From an uncultured Blautia sp. (GTDB lineage Bacteria; Bacillota; Clostridia; Lachnospirales; Lachnospiraceae), in NCBI RefSeq assembly GCF_947654165.1, contig NZ_CANTKB010000001.1, forward strand, positions 62,001 through 126,000: a DNA stretch of 64,000 nt, given 5' to 3'. Every line of letters starts with the position of its first letter. Position 1 is the first letter of the stretch. This document shows positions 41,431 to 50,336 of this stretch, one piece after another. Under the pieces are notes generated by a model. That model ran no database searches, was not told where the DNA came from, and saw nothing but the letters and a program-made list of their open reading frames with translations. Both the position numbers and the translations under genes were made by a program.

Positions 41431-42386
41431 ACTTGTTCCTCCTTGACTCCTCTCAGCTCATTAGCTATACTGCAAATCTTTCTCAGGCGATGATTAATAC
41501 CGGACTTGCCTACCGGAGTGGAAAGCAGAGCACCCAATTCCTTTAAAGATGCCTGTGGGTATTCCAATCTCAATAAAGCTGTCTCTTCCAGACTCTCCGG
41601 AAGGGAGTGAAGCCCCGCTGTATCCTGTATATACAAAATATCTTCCACCTGTTTTACTGCAGCATTTACAGTCTTGTTGATGTTTGCTGTTTCACAATTC
41701 ACTTTTCTGTTCACGGTGTTTCTCATATCCTTCAGAATCCGCACGTTCTCCAAGTTCATTAAAGATACACCAGCGCCCATGATTCCCAAAAGCTCTACAA
41801 TCTGAGCTCCTTCTTTTACATAGACCACATAATATTTCTTCCGCTGCACAATTTTTGCATCAACTTCAAAAGACTGCATCAGCTCCATAAGCTGTACCGC
41901 TTTTGCCTTACTGCCGCAGACAATTTCAAAATGATAAAACTTTTCAGGGTCGCTGATTGAACCGGCACATAAAAAAGCACCCCGAATAAATGCCCGTCTG
42001 CAACAATTCCTCTGCACTACCATTTGGTTCACCAGAGCATCCGAGAGTTGAGGGGTTCTGTCATTCCCAAGCAGTTTCACCGCCTGCAGAATCTTCACCG
42101 CTGTCTCCGGCTCTTCCAGTTCTACCACAAACCGGTTGTTCTTTTTTGTAATCCTATTATCAATAGAAACACTATTTTTCATTGTAAACGTTTTTTGCAA
42201 CAATGTAAAGTACTTTCTCACAAGACTTTCATTTTCAGATGAAACCCTTAAATCAATCTCCTCTGACGACAGCCTTACAATTTCTCCTTCAAATGCCAGG
42301 ATTGCTGCCACTTCAGCGATTCTGCAATGTCTTGCATTATCTATACAGCCCAGCAATTCCTCTTTTACGCTTCCGGAAAAAGACAT
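41427..42386 (-). CDS. whiA: DNA-binding protein WhiA
   Basis: 319 residues. The N-terminal half is LAGLIDADG-like but without nuclease residues, and the C-terminus has a helix-turn-helix (LKELGALLSTPVGKSGINHRLRKI). WhiA influences cell division and chromosome segregation in Gram-positive bacteria. It overlaps both neighbours (rapZ and the HPr-like gene) by a few bases, implying one operon. Confidence 0.95.
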   Translation of the reverse strand: MSFSGSVKEELLGCIDNARHCRIAEVAAILAFEGEIVRLSSEEIDLRVSSENESLVRKYFTLLQKTFTMKNSVSIDNRITKKNNRFVVELEEPETAVKILQAVKLLGNDRTPQLSDALVNQMVVQRNCCRRAFIRGAFLCAGSISDPEKFYHFEIVCGSKAKAVQLMELMQSFEVDAKIVQRKKYYVVYVKEGAQIVELLGIMGAGVSLMNLENVRILKDMRNTVNRKVNCETANINKTVNAAVKQVEDILYIQDTAGLHSLPESLEETALLRLEYPQASLKELGALLSTPVGKSGINHRLRKICSIANELRGVKEEQV

Positions 42387-43255
42387 TTTTTCCCATCCTT
42401 CTCTATATCTCTATGTTCAATCCGAATTCCATAGGTTTCATTTTCACCCAGACGTCTGTACAGCTCATTTGCAAGAGTAACGGACCTGTGTTTCCCTCCG
42501 GTACATCCTACAGCAATCACAAGCTGTGTTTTTCCTTCCAAAATATAATTTGGTATCAGAAAACGGATCATATCTTCCAATTTGTCTGAAAAAGCATGTG
42601 CAGCCTCATATCCCATAACATAATCACTGACTTCTTTATCATTTCCACTTAAAGGACGGAGGTTTTCCAAATAATACGGATTAGGCAGGAAACGCACGTC
42701 AAAAACAAGATCTGCATCCTGAGGGATACCGTATTTAAATCCAAAGGAAAGCACAGTTACCATAAGGTTTTTAAAGCAGCGGTTTTCTATAAAAATCTTC
42801 TCCAGTTCTGCCTTTAACTCCCTGGTCAAAAGTTTACTGGTATCCAAAATGTAATCTGCGTATTCTCGTAAAAACTTTAGTTTTTCTCGCTCTTTCCTGA
42901 TTCCGTCATCCACTCTGCCATCTCCGGCCAGCGGATGGCTTCTTCTGGTCTCTTTGTATCTTCTTACCAGGGTTCCGTCATCTGCATCCAAAAACAGAAT
43001 TTCCACTTCAATACCGGAAAAACTGATTTTTTCCAGTACACTTTCCAGTTCTCCAAGAGAACGGCCGCTTCGGATATCAACTCCTGCCGCAACACGCTCA
43101 ATCTCTCCGGAGCCACTGTCCTTCAGCAGTTGAACAAATTTGTCCATCAGAGGAACCGGAAGATTGTCCACACAGAAATACTCCATATCTTCCAGCATTT
43201 TCAATGCTGTACTTTTTCCCGCTCCCGACATTCCTGTAACAATTACAAACCGCAT
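42365..43255 (-). CDS. rapZ: RapZ family nucleotide-binding protein
   Basis: 296 residues with P-loop GMSGAGKSTALKML at the N-terminus. The C-terminal domain contains TQLVIAVGCTGGKHRSVTLANEL. In enteric bacteria RapZ binds small RNAs controlling amino-sugar synthesis. In Bacillota (YvcJ) it affects competence and cell wall traits. It overlaps whiA by 22 bp; yvcK, usually found between them, is absent. Confidence 0.95.
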   Translation of the reverse strand: MRFVIVTGMSGAGKSTALKMLEDMEYFCVDNLPVPLMDKFVQLLKDSGSGEIERVAAGVDIRSGRSLGELESVLEKISFSGIEVEILFLDADDGTLVRRYKETRRSHPLAGDGRVDDGIRKEREKLKFLREYADYILDTSKLLTRELKAELEKIFIENRCFKNLMVTVLSFGFKYGIPQDADLVFDVRFLPNPYYLENLRPLSGNDKEVSDYVMGYEAAHAFSDKLEDMIRFLIPNYILEGKTQLVIAVGCTGGKHRSVTLANELYRRLGENETYGIRIEHRDIEKDGKKCLFPEA

Positions 43256-43263
43256 AATGCCTC

Positions 43264-44178
43264 CTAAAACTCACCAAGAAACCGTACTTCTGTTTCCAGT
43301 TCAACACCAAATTTTTCTTTTACTCTTCTTTGCACTTCTCTGATCAGTACCGTCACGTCTTCGGCAGTTGCCCCGCCTTTATTGACCACAAATCCACAGT
43401 GTTTCTCAGATACCTGTGCACCTCCTACGGAAAAGCCTCTCAGACCGCTGTCCATGATCAGTTTTCCTGCAAAATATCCCTCCGGTCTTTTAAAAGTGCT
43501 TCCTGCACTTGGCATATCCAGAGGCTGCTTTGAGGTTCTTCTGTTTTTCAAATCTTCCATAGTTTCCCGGATAACAGAAGGTTCTCCTTTTTTCAGTTCC
43601 AGAACTGCAGAAAGTACCGTGTAACCCTTTTCTTTCACAATACTTGTTCTGTATCCAAGTTTCATCTCTTCATTTGATAAAACCCTTACTTCTCCCTGGT
43701 CATCCAAAACCTTTACTTCTTTTATAATATCTTTCATTTCACCGCCATAGGCACCAGCATTCATAAACACAGCACCACCAATGGTGCCTGGAATACCAGA
43801 TGCAAATTCCATTCCGGTAAGACCTGCTTCCAGAGCCTCTGCGGCTACTTTAGAAAGCAGTGCACCTGCTTTTGCCGTGATACAGCAACCCTTCACTGAA
43901 ATATCGCTGAAATTCTTCCATAACTGAATGATCACTCCACGATATCCTTTATCACTCACAAGAAGATTACTTCCGTTTCCAAGGATAAAATAGGGAAGAT
44001 TTTCTTCCTTACAGATTTGTACTGCCTGCTGAACTTCTTTGGTACTGTGAGGACAGAGATAGAAATCTGCCGGTCCTCCGATCCGAAATGTGGTATGCTT
44101 GCTCATGGGCTCTTGCAACTTTACATTATCACTTCCCAGGCAGGTACAGAATTTATTTTCTATTTTGTTATTATTCAT
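43264..44178 (-). CDS. murB: UDP-N-acetylenolpyruvoylglucosamine reductase
   Basis: 304 residues. The FAD site includes HTTFRIGGPADFYL and GNGSNLLVSDKGYRGVII, and the catalytic region reads GYRTSIVK, SAGSTFKRPEGYFAGKLI. It reduces the enolpyruvyl group to make UDP-MurNAc for peptidoglycan. It is 8 bp from rapZ and 13 bp from tcdA. Confidence 0.97.
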   Translation of the reverse strand: MNNNKIENKFCTCLGSDNVKLQEPMSKHTTFRIGGPADFYLCPHSTKEVQQAVQICKEENLPYFILGNGSNLLVSDKGYRGVIIQLWKNFSDISVKGCCITAKAGALLSKVAAEALEAGLTGMEFASGIPGTIGGAVFMNAGAYGGEMKDIIKEVKVLDDQGEVRVLSNEEMKLGYRTSIVKEKGYTVLSAVLELKKGEPSVIRETMEDLKNRRTSKQPLDMPSAGSTFKRPEGYFAGKLIMDSGLRGFSVGGAQVSEKHCGFVVNKGGATAEDVTVLIREVQRRVKEKFGVELETEVRFLGEF

Positions 44179-44191
44179 TTAAAATCCCCTT

Positions 44192-44932
44192 TTATTTATT
44201 ATTAAACACCAGATCCTTAATCACTTCTCCTGCGATCATCAGACCCGCAACCCCAGGTACATAAGATACGCTGGCAGGTACCGGCCGCTTGCTTCCGCTT
44301 CTTAGTTCTTCTGCCTCACCAGGCATCTTTCCTGTTTTTTTCTTCTTAACCACTGTCTCTGTAGAAAATAAAACCTTTACTTTCTTAATTTTTCTTTTCT
44401 TCAGTTCTGTACGCATGACCTTGGCAAGTGGGCATACGCTGGTCTTTGAGATATCAGCAATCTGAAAACAGGATGGATTTAATTTATTCCCGGTTCCCAT
44501 ACAGGAGATTACCGGAACATTCGCCTGTTTTGCCATCTCTATCAACAGCAATTTTGCAGATACCGTATCTACTGCATCTACCACATAATCAAATGTCCTG
44601 AAATCAAACAACCCTGCTGTGTCTTGGCTAAAAAAAGTATCATACGTATGGACCACTGCATCCTGATTGATATCCATGATTCGTTCCTTTGCCACCTGAA
44701 CCTTCTTCCTGCCCATGGTGGAACGCAGTGCCACGAGCTGTCGATTTAAATTGGTCAGACTTACCTCATCATGGTCTACTAAAATCAAAGTTCCCACACC
44801 GGCTCTTGCCAGTGCTTCTGTCACATAAGAACCCACACCGCCAATTCCGAACACTGCTACTCTGGAATTCGTCAAAATGTTAAGCCCTTCTTTTCCTAAT
44901 AGTTCTTCTGAACGTGAAAATGCATGCAGCAT
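44192..44932 (-). CDS. tcdA: tRNA threonylcarbamoyladenosine dehydratase (ThiF/E1-like)
   Basis: 246 residues from the ATG with AGGAGG upstream. The nucleotide-binding motif GIGGVGSYVTEALARAGVG, DHDEVSLTNLNRQ and DAVDTVSAKLLLIE are E1-like. TcdA cyclises t6A in tRNA. It heads an operon with murB, rapZ, whiA and the HPr-like gene, with a -10 TATAAT at 45006-45011. Confidence 0.92.
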   Translation of the reverse strand: MLHAFSRSEELLGKEGLNILTNSRVAVFGIGGVGSYVTEALARAGVGTLILVDHDEVSLTNLNRQLVALRSTMGRKKVQVAKERIMDINQDAVVHTYDTFFSQDTAGLFDFRTFDYVVDAVDTVSAKLLLIEMAKQANVPVISCMGTGNKLNPSCFQIADISKTSVCPLAKVMRTELKKRKIKKVKVLFSTETVVKKKKTGKMPGEAEELRSGSKRPVPASVSYVPGVAGLMIAGEVIKDLVFNNK

Positions 44933-45005
44933 TACCCGCTTTCCTCCTGTCGACCCATATTTCAGACAGCCTGAATTCTCTTTGCCGTCTGGCATGACTA
45001 TTTTT

Positions 45006-45011
45006 ATTATA
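45006..45011 (-). promoter_or_regulatory. -10 element for the tcdA-murB-rapZ-whiA operon
   Basis: TATAAT on the minus strand, 75 bp before tcdA. No convincing -35 is seen at 17-18 bp, so this call rests on the -10 and the AT-rich context. Confidence 0.4.
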
Positions 45012-45080
45012 CTATTTATTTCAAAAAAAGTATAGCTTAGTTTTTCTATCTTTTCAAATCAAAAGCTCTCTTAACATATA

Positions 45081-45118
45081 AAAAACAGGAGTCCGTCCCT
45101 TTGGACTGCTCCTGTTTT
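45081..45118 (-). terminator. Terminator after the Eis-like gene
   Basis: AAACAGGAG pairs with CTCCTGTTT with an inner GTCC/GGAC helix, followed by TTTTTAT on the minus strand. It probably ends the eut transcript, if the Eis-like gene is cotranscribed. Confidence 0.8.
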
Positions 45119-45133
45119 CATTTTTGTATTGTA

Positions 45134-46366
45134 TTAAAAATAAGTATAATTTTTTGGTTTTTCTCTCCAGCCAAGTGCATTTTGAATATCCTTCTGATAT
45201 TTTTCACAACTCAACTCCATTCTTCCGCTCCAAAGAAAAGCAGAGAGCGGGATTGCCCCCATAACAAAAGAAGACAAATCTGCAATGTTGGTTTTCAGCA
45301 CCACATCAGGTTCTCTGTCCCTGGTAAGCAGCACTTTGTCCCCGCTTATATAAAGCAGTATTCCTGTATCATTCTCCTCCATAAAATCATCCTGTACCTG
45401 AAGTTTCAGTGTAAACGCATGTTCAACAGGAAACTGACAATGATTTTGTCTGGCAAAATACCCCTTTACATCCAGAATCCGAAACATGTAACCCATACTT
45501 TTTCTTCCTGTTTCCTGGATAGCTCCGTCAAAAGCACGATTTTCCCCGCTGTCAGGATTGGTAAAGAAGATATGAAAATGTTCTTCCGGTGTATAGATCC
45601 GCACCCGTTCAATCTGATCTGTCTGAGAAGCAAAAAATGTTAAAAATTGCTTCATGGTCTCCATGTCTTCACAGATTAATTCCCGAACTGCCAGGTCGTG
45701 GTACATATCTGTATAATGATCTACTTCTACAAATTCAAAAGTAAGATATCCGGTGATCCTTCCTCCTCTTCTGCAGACTACTACATACGGCATATCAAAG
45801 ATCCTGTGTCTGTCCATAAAAGGATGTATGGTTGCACCATGCGTTTTCTTTGCATGATTCCGATAGAATTCCAGAATTTCTTCTTCTTCCTCCGGCTTCG
45901 CATAGGATAATCCGGATTTATCTCCATAGGAACGGATATACTGCGGTTTCGGAGCATACATCATGGTTTCATTGCAATACCCAAATCCCATTTTATGATA
46001 AAAAGCAGGATTAAAAGGATGCAGGGCAGCCACTGTCCGCCCTGTTTTTGCAAAAGCTCCCAAACCCACACGGATAAGATTTTTTGCCACATGTTCCTTT
46101 TTATGGAGGAAATTGGTGGAAATATAGGCAGTTCCTCCCATATCCATCATTTTCCCCCTTACATTCAACTGAAAATCCATTAAAAGAGAAGAACCGATTA
46201 AATCCCCGTGTTCATCAAAGCATCCCAGATAATGTCCCTCATCTGGTTTTTGAAGTTCTCCTGCCATATTGTGAAGCAGTGCCTCCGGTGTCTTTGACGG
46301 AAAGGCTGCGACCACATTTCTGGCCAGCATTCCTTCTTCCTCAGGTCGTACAAAACGAATCTCCAT
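45134..46366 (-). CDS. Eis-like GNAT acetyltransferase with C-terminal sterol-carrier fold
   Basis: 410 residues. The N-terminal GNAT lobe shows GDLIGSSLLMDFQLNVRG, the AYISTNFLHKKEHVAKNLI block in the place of the acetyl-CoA site, and ALHPFNPAFYHKMGFGY. The C-terminal lobe ends in LSCEKYQKDIQNALGW, typical of Eis-type proteins, some of which acetylate aminoglycosides. It is the tail of the eut block, 21 bp from eutQ. Whether it acts on an ethanolamine-linked substrate is unknown. Confidence 0.85.
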   Translation of the reverse strand: MEIRFVRPEEEGMLARNVVAAFPSKTPEALLHNMAGELQKPDEGHYLGCFDEHGDLIGSSLLMDFQLNVRGKMMDMGGTAYISTNFLHKKEHVAKNLIRVGLGAFAKTGRTVAALHPFNPAFYHKMGFGYCNETMMYAPKPQYIRSYGDKSGLSYAKPEEEEEILEFYRNHAKKTHGATIHPFMDRHRIFDMPYVVVCRRGGRITGYLTFEFVEVDHYTDMYHDLAVRELICEDMETMKQFLTFFASQTDQIERVRIYTPEEHFHIFFTNPDSGENRAFDGAIQETGRKSMGYMFRILDVKGYFARQNHCQFPVEHAFTLKLQVQDDFMEENDTGILLYISGDKVLLTRDREPDVVLKTNIADLSSFVMGAIPLSAFLWSGRMELSCEKYQKDIQNALGWREKPKNYTYF

Positions 46367-46387
46367 ACTTTCTTCCCCTTTTTTTAC

Positions 46388-46822
46388 CTACTGCCAGTCT
46401 GCAGGATATACAAAATAGGCATATCTTGTCTTGCACGGTGTCTGGAAATGAATATGTGAATTTTTCGGAATGTAAATGATATCTCCCGGATTTCCGGTAA
46501 TGACACGTCCGTCAATCTCAATCTCAAGAACTCCGTCAATCACCATATCATATTCATCGTAGGTGAGTGTCCACTCAAAACTTGTATGATCCAGTTCCAT
46601 GATTCCACAGCCCATTCTGGGTGCTTCTTCTAATGTCACTACATCTTTCAGAGCTACGCCCTCCTGCTGAAAGGGTTCGCATTTTACTGTCTCTGTCTTA
46701 ATCTTCAGAATACCGCTTGGGTCTTTTTCTTTTACAAAGTCTTCTTTTACTGCTTCTGCCTTTGCAGACTCTGCAAGAACTTTCTTTACCACCTCGCGGA
46801 TTAATTCTTCACTTACATTCAT
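46388..46822 (-). CDS. eutQ: EutQ cupin protein
   Basis: 144 residues from the ATG at 46822 (GGGTGA upstream; a GTG three codons earlier is possible). The cupin core reads EWTLTYDEYDMVIDGVLEIEIDGRVITGNPGDIIYIPKNSHIHF. In Salmonella EutQ has acetate kinase activity. The N-terminal helix SEELIREVVKKVLAES looks like an encapsulation peptide for cargo entry. Confidence 0.92.
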   Translation of the reverse strand: MNVSEELIREVVKKVLAESAKAEAVKEDFVKEKDPSGILKIKTETVKCEPFQQEGVALKDVVTLEEAPRMGCGIMELDHTSFEWTLTYDEYDMVIDGVLEIEIDGRVITGNPGDIIYIPKNSHIHFQTPCKTRYAYFVYPADWQ

Positions 46823-46860
46823 GTCTGTCACCCTATCCTTTCTGCTGAAGATTTTTTCGC

Positions 46861-48081
46861 TTATTCCTGTGTACTCTGTACTTTAGACAACAGTTTCGGA
46901 GAAAGGATGTTCGCAAGAATCAGAGCTGTGATACCTGCAACCAGCTTACCTACGATAACCGGGAAAATCATCTCAGAGTTTACACCTGCGGTAAATCCCA
47001 GGTGATCACCAAATACAAATGCCGCACTGACTGCAAATGCAACGTTTAACAGCTTTCCTTTTGGATTCATTTTATCCATGATATTGAACATTGCAATATT
47101 GTTTGCCAGGGTTGCCACAAGACCTGCTGAACCGTTTTCATCCATACCGAATTTCTTTCCGAGGGCATTTAATGCCTTGCCGAAGGTACGTGTGATCCAC
47201 AGAACCATTGGGAATGCACCGATCAATACAATGGCAATCTGTCCACAGGTAAGAAGTCCGGACTCAAGCGGAATCACACCGTCTGCGTTTGGCTCTACCA
47301 TGATATTGAACAGAGGGAATTTAATCTTAGTCTGATATTCAAATACAGCAATTGCAGTAAGTGCTGTGATAACAATGGTCACACCAGTACCGAATTTGTT
47401 AAATCCGCTGATCATTTTTGCAGGTGCAAACCACAGTCCCAGTACGATCAGGCCGGCAATGATAATAACCGGAATCAGGTTTATTAAGATTGTCATTATG
47501 TTGATCTTATACTGTGTCATGTTCATAACAAGACCGCCTACAATACATCCAATCGGAATCGTGATCATACCTGCAAGAATACCTGCTCCAAGATATGGTC
47601 TGTCTTCTTTTTTAATAATAGACAGTGCTACCGGAATGGTAAATACCAGGGTTGGTCCCATCATAGTTCCAAGGATCAGACCGGAAAAATTACCTAATGT
47701 TTCTGTTTCTGCCAGTTCCATAGCAAGTGGATATCCACCCATGTCACAGGCAAGCAGTGTGGTTGCAAACATAGATGCGTCTGCTCCAAGCAGTTCGTAA
47801 ATCGGAACAATGATCGGCTTCAGTAAGATTGCCAGAACAGGTGCTGCTGCTACAACTCCTGCCATCGCCATGGCAAGTGGTCCCATGGCATTAAATCCTT
47901 CTTCAAACTGTTCGCCATAACCGAGTTTATTGCCCCGGATCTTATCAATTGCACCTACGATCATAAAAATCATCATAATTAAGATAATCACTGAGTTAAT
48001 GGATAAACCGGAAACCCAGTCTTTGATACTTTGCGTAAAAACCTCTACATTTGTGATATTGTCTATTAATTCCTGAAACAT
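46861..48081 (-). CDS. eutH: Ethanolamine transporter EutH
   Basis: 406 residues from the ATG with GGAGGAGG upstream. About eleven membrane segments, with LLACDMGGYPLAMELAETE and FNKFGTGVTIVITALTAI typical of EutH. It carries ethanolamine or its protonated form across the cell membrane. Confidence 0.93.
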   Translation of the reverse strand: MFQELIDNITNVEVFTQSIKDWVSGLSINSVIILIMMIFMIVGAIDKIRGNKLGYGEQFEEGFNAMGPLAMAMAGVVAAAPVLAILLKPIIVPIYELLGADASMFATTLLACDMGGYPLAMELAETETLGNFSGLILGTMMGPTLVFTIPVALSIIKKEDRPYLGAGILAGMITIPIGCIVGGLVMNMTQYKINIMTILINLIPVIIIAGLIVLGLWFAPAKMISGFNKFGTGVTIVITALTAIAVFEYQTKIKFPLFNIMVEPNADGVIPLESGLLTCGQIAIVLIGAFPMVLWITRTFGKALNALGKKFGMDENGSAGLVATLANNIAMFNIMDKMNPKGKLLNVAFAVSAAFVFGDHLGFTAGVNSEMIFPVIVGKLVAGITALILANILSPKLLSKVQSTQE

Positions 48082-48138
48082 ACTTGCCTCCTCCTGCTGC
48101 CGCACCAGGTGCTGCAGCCCTTTTCTATTTAAGTGTGT

Positions 48139-48678
48139 TTACAGCAGAGACTGGAACACCTGCTGGGAAGGTCTTGGAATCACCGTACTTTCCACATACA
48201 GATCTTTATCCTGTTTTGCTGCCGCCACTGCTGCCCGCACAGCACCCACATCTCCGGTAAGGGTCACAAACCCCTTGCCTCCGATGGCGTAGCCGATACG
48301 CACTTCGATAAGAGTAATATTCGCAGCCTTTGCCGCTTCATCCGCCGCCAGTATTGCAGAGGCGACAGAATAAAATTCCAGCACACCTACGGCACCCGGT
48401 TTTTCTACAGACACGGTTCCTGTAAGTGCAGGAATCAACTGCTCATGCACATTGGAAATCCTCAGAGAGTCCACCACATAAGCACCGCCCCTTGCCAGTC
48501 CTTCCTCCATTGCAGCCTTCACATCTCCTGTGTCACCGCCCACAATGATGATATACTTTCCGGGACAAACTGTGGAGGAACGTATTAAATCTACCTGCGC
48601 AGCTTTTACCATAAAGTCACTGGTTTCTATTCCCCTCGCAATGCTGGACAGTTCTACCATACCGATTGCTTTGCCCAT
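48139..48678 (-). CDS. Tandem BMC-domain shell protein, PduT-like
   Basis: 179 residues hold two BMC domains: GKAIGMVELSSIARGIETSDFMVKAA (residues 1-90) and GAVGVLEFYSVASAILAADEAAKAA (95-179). The first has STVCPGKYII, where PduT proteins place the Cys that holds a 4Fe-4S cluster in the trimer pore. It should conduct electrons or small molecules through the shell. It sits next to a PduS-like gene. Confidence 0.87.
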   Translation of the reverse strand: MGKAIGMVELSSIARGIETSDFMVKAAQVDLIRSSTVCPGKYIIIVGGDTGDVKAAMEEGLARGGAYVVDSLRISNVHEQLIPALTGTVSVEKPGAVGVLEFYSVASAILAADEAAKAANITLIEVRIGYAIGGKGFVTLTGDVGAVRAAVAAAKQDKDLYVESTVIPRPSQQVFQSLL

Positions 48679-48681
48679 GAT

Positions 48682-50031
48682 TTAAACCTCCTCTCCACAG
48701 ATGGTAATGTATTGATCTGTTACTTCTTTTACGATTCCCCCAAGTCCGCTGTGGATATTTACAGAAAGTCCTTCCGCTGCACGGGCGATCAGACCGCCTT
48801 TTTCCACAATTTCACCCACCTGCACGGCAGCCATTGCCGGCTTGCCGATATGTTGAGAGAGAGGGATCCTACATGTTGTGACAGAAAGTTCCTTTTCCTT
48901 TGGCATGTCGTGTGACACATACTCCGTAAGTCCCAGTCTGGCAATAAGACGTTCTGTAGGAATTTTCCTGTACTGAATTTCTTCTCTTGCCTCCGGATTT
49001 CTGTTTTTCTGAGGATTGATATCCCTTTCTCTTAAAAGTGTCTTGGCATATTCATTCATCTTTCTCGGGGAAAGTCCCATAGGACAGGCAAACATTTCGC
49101 ACACACCGCAGCTACAGCAGTTCACCGCACTTCCGAAAGCCTGTTCAAATTCTCCGTCATCTGTAAGCATGTCTGCCTTCCACAGATTTCTCATAACCAT
49201 ATTCGGTCTCACTTCGTGCCCCAGCATGAACCGCGGGCACATATCTGTACACATCCTGCACTGGATACAGGCTGCTGCTGCCTGGTGGATCATGCTTTCT
49301 CTGGGAACCTCTGTCCGTTTTACCAGATAATGATTCTTTGGCAGTACCAACAGATTTCCTGTTGTCTTTGTAACGACCGCCTGCTGAATTTCCTCTCTGG
49401 TCTTCAGCATTTTTCCCATCATAGGACCACCCATGATCACCGCATAGCTGCTTTCTGTCACTTCGGCCTGCTCCAGGATTTCAAGAATAGGAGTGCCGAG
49501 AGGTACGTGATACATCTGGGTATGTTTTACCGCACCGGTAACTGACAAATATTTCTCAGAGACCGGCTTTCCTTCCAATGCATCTGCAACGGAAAGAACC
49601 GTTCCCACATTATCGACCACGCATCCCACGTCCAGGGGAAGCCCTCTCTCCGGAACCACCCGTCCTGTCACTTCCTGCACGATCACCTGTTCATCTCCTG
49701 CCGGATAGAAGGTTCTCATTCCATAGATTTCCACTTTGGCTCCCTGCCTGTCAATCTCTTCCTGAAGAGCAGCAATTTCTTTTTTATATTTTGCTTTTGT
49801 GGCTATGACACAATGGGATGCTTCCAGATGCTCTGCAATCTGCATCGCTGTTTTTATAATTCTTGCAGGAAATGTTCTGCACAGATATTTATCCGTTTCA
49901 ATGAGCGGTTCACACTCTGCTGCATTGATGATAAAATATTCTGCCTTTGCATTTAATTTTACATAGGTGGGAAAACCGGCACCGCCGGCTCCCACAATTC
50001 CCGCTTCTTTGATCGTCTCTATGAAACTCAT
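48682..50031 (-). CDS. PduS-like flavin/Fe-S oxidoreductase (RnfC-related)
   Basis: 449 residues. An NADH/FMN-binding domain with IVGAGGAGFPTYVKL comes first, then an SLBB-like region and two Fe-S groups (CIQCRMCTDMCPR and CCSCGVCEMFACPMG). PduS reduces cobalamin inside the Pdu compartment. Next to a PduT-like pore protein it probably recycles B12 or NADH in this eut shell. Confidence 0.88.
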   Translation of the reverse strand: MSFIETIKEAGIVGAGGAGFPTYVKLNAKAEYFIINAAECEPLIETDKYLCRTFPARIIKTAMQIAEHLEASHCVIATKAKYKKEIAALQEEIDRQGAKVEIYGMRTFYPAGDEQVIVQEVTGRVVPERGLPLDVGCVVDNVGTVLSVADALEGKPVSEKYLSVTGAVKHTQMYHVPLGTPILEILEQAEVTESSYAVIMGGPMMGKMLKTREEIQQAVVTKTTGNLLVLPKNHYLVKRTEVPRESMIHQAAAACIQCRMCTDMCPRFMLGHEVRPNMVMRNLWKADMLTDDGEFEQAFGSAVNCCSCGVCEMFACPMGLSPRKMNEYAKTLLRERDINPQKNRNPEAREEIQYRKIPTERLIARLGLTEYVSHDMPKEKELSVTTCRIPLSQHIGKPAMAAVQVGEIVEKGGLIARAAEGLSVNIHSGLGGIVKEVTDQYITICGEEV

Positions 50032-50049
50032 AGCATCACCGCTTTCCGC

Positions 50050-50331
50050 TTAAATCATATCCTCGTCAATCTCCTGGTCATCTACGATCCCGACCACGGT
50101 TGCATCCACAGGAATATCGCTTCCTCCGGCTGCTGCCCTCGCTGAACTTCCGGCTACATAGATCACTTTTTCCCCCACACCGGCTCCGATAATGTCTGCC
50201 GCCACAATGGGGTATTCCACCGGAGTATCATCCAGCAGATTTACCGGTTGTATGACCAGGAGTTTCAGACCTGCCAGTTTTTCTTCTTTTCTGGTCGCCC
50301 AGATATTTCCGATGACTTTTCCTGTTTTCAT
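50050..50331 (-). CDS. eutN: EutN/CcmL pentameric vertex protein
   Basis: 93 residues beginning MKTGKVIGNIWATRKEEKLAGLKLLVIQP, with a central GAGVGEKVIYVAGSSARAA. Pentamers of this family cap the corners of the microcompartment. Confidence 0.95.
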   Translation of the reverse strand: MKTGKVIGNIWATRKEEKLAGLKLLVIQPVNLLDDTPVEYPIVAADIIGAGVGEKVIYVAGSSARAAAGGSDIPVDATVVGIVDDQEIDEDMI

Positions 50332-50336
50332 AGGCC

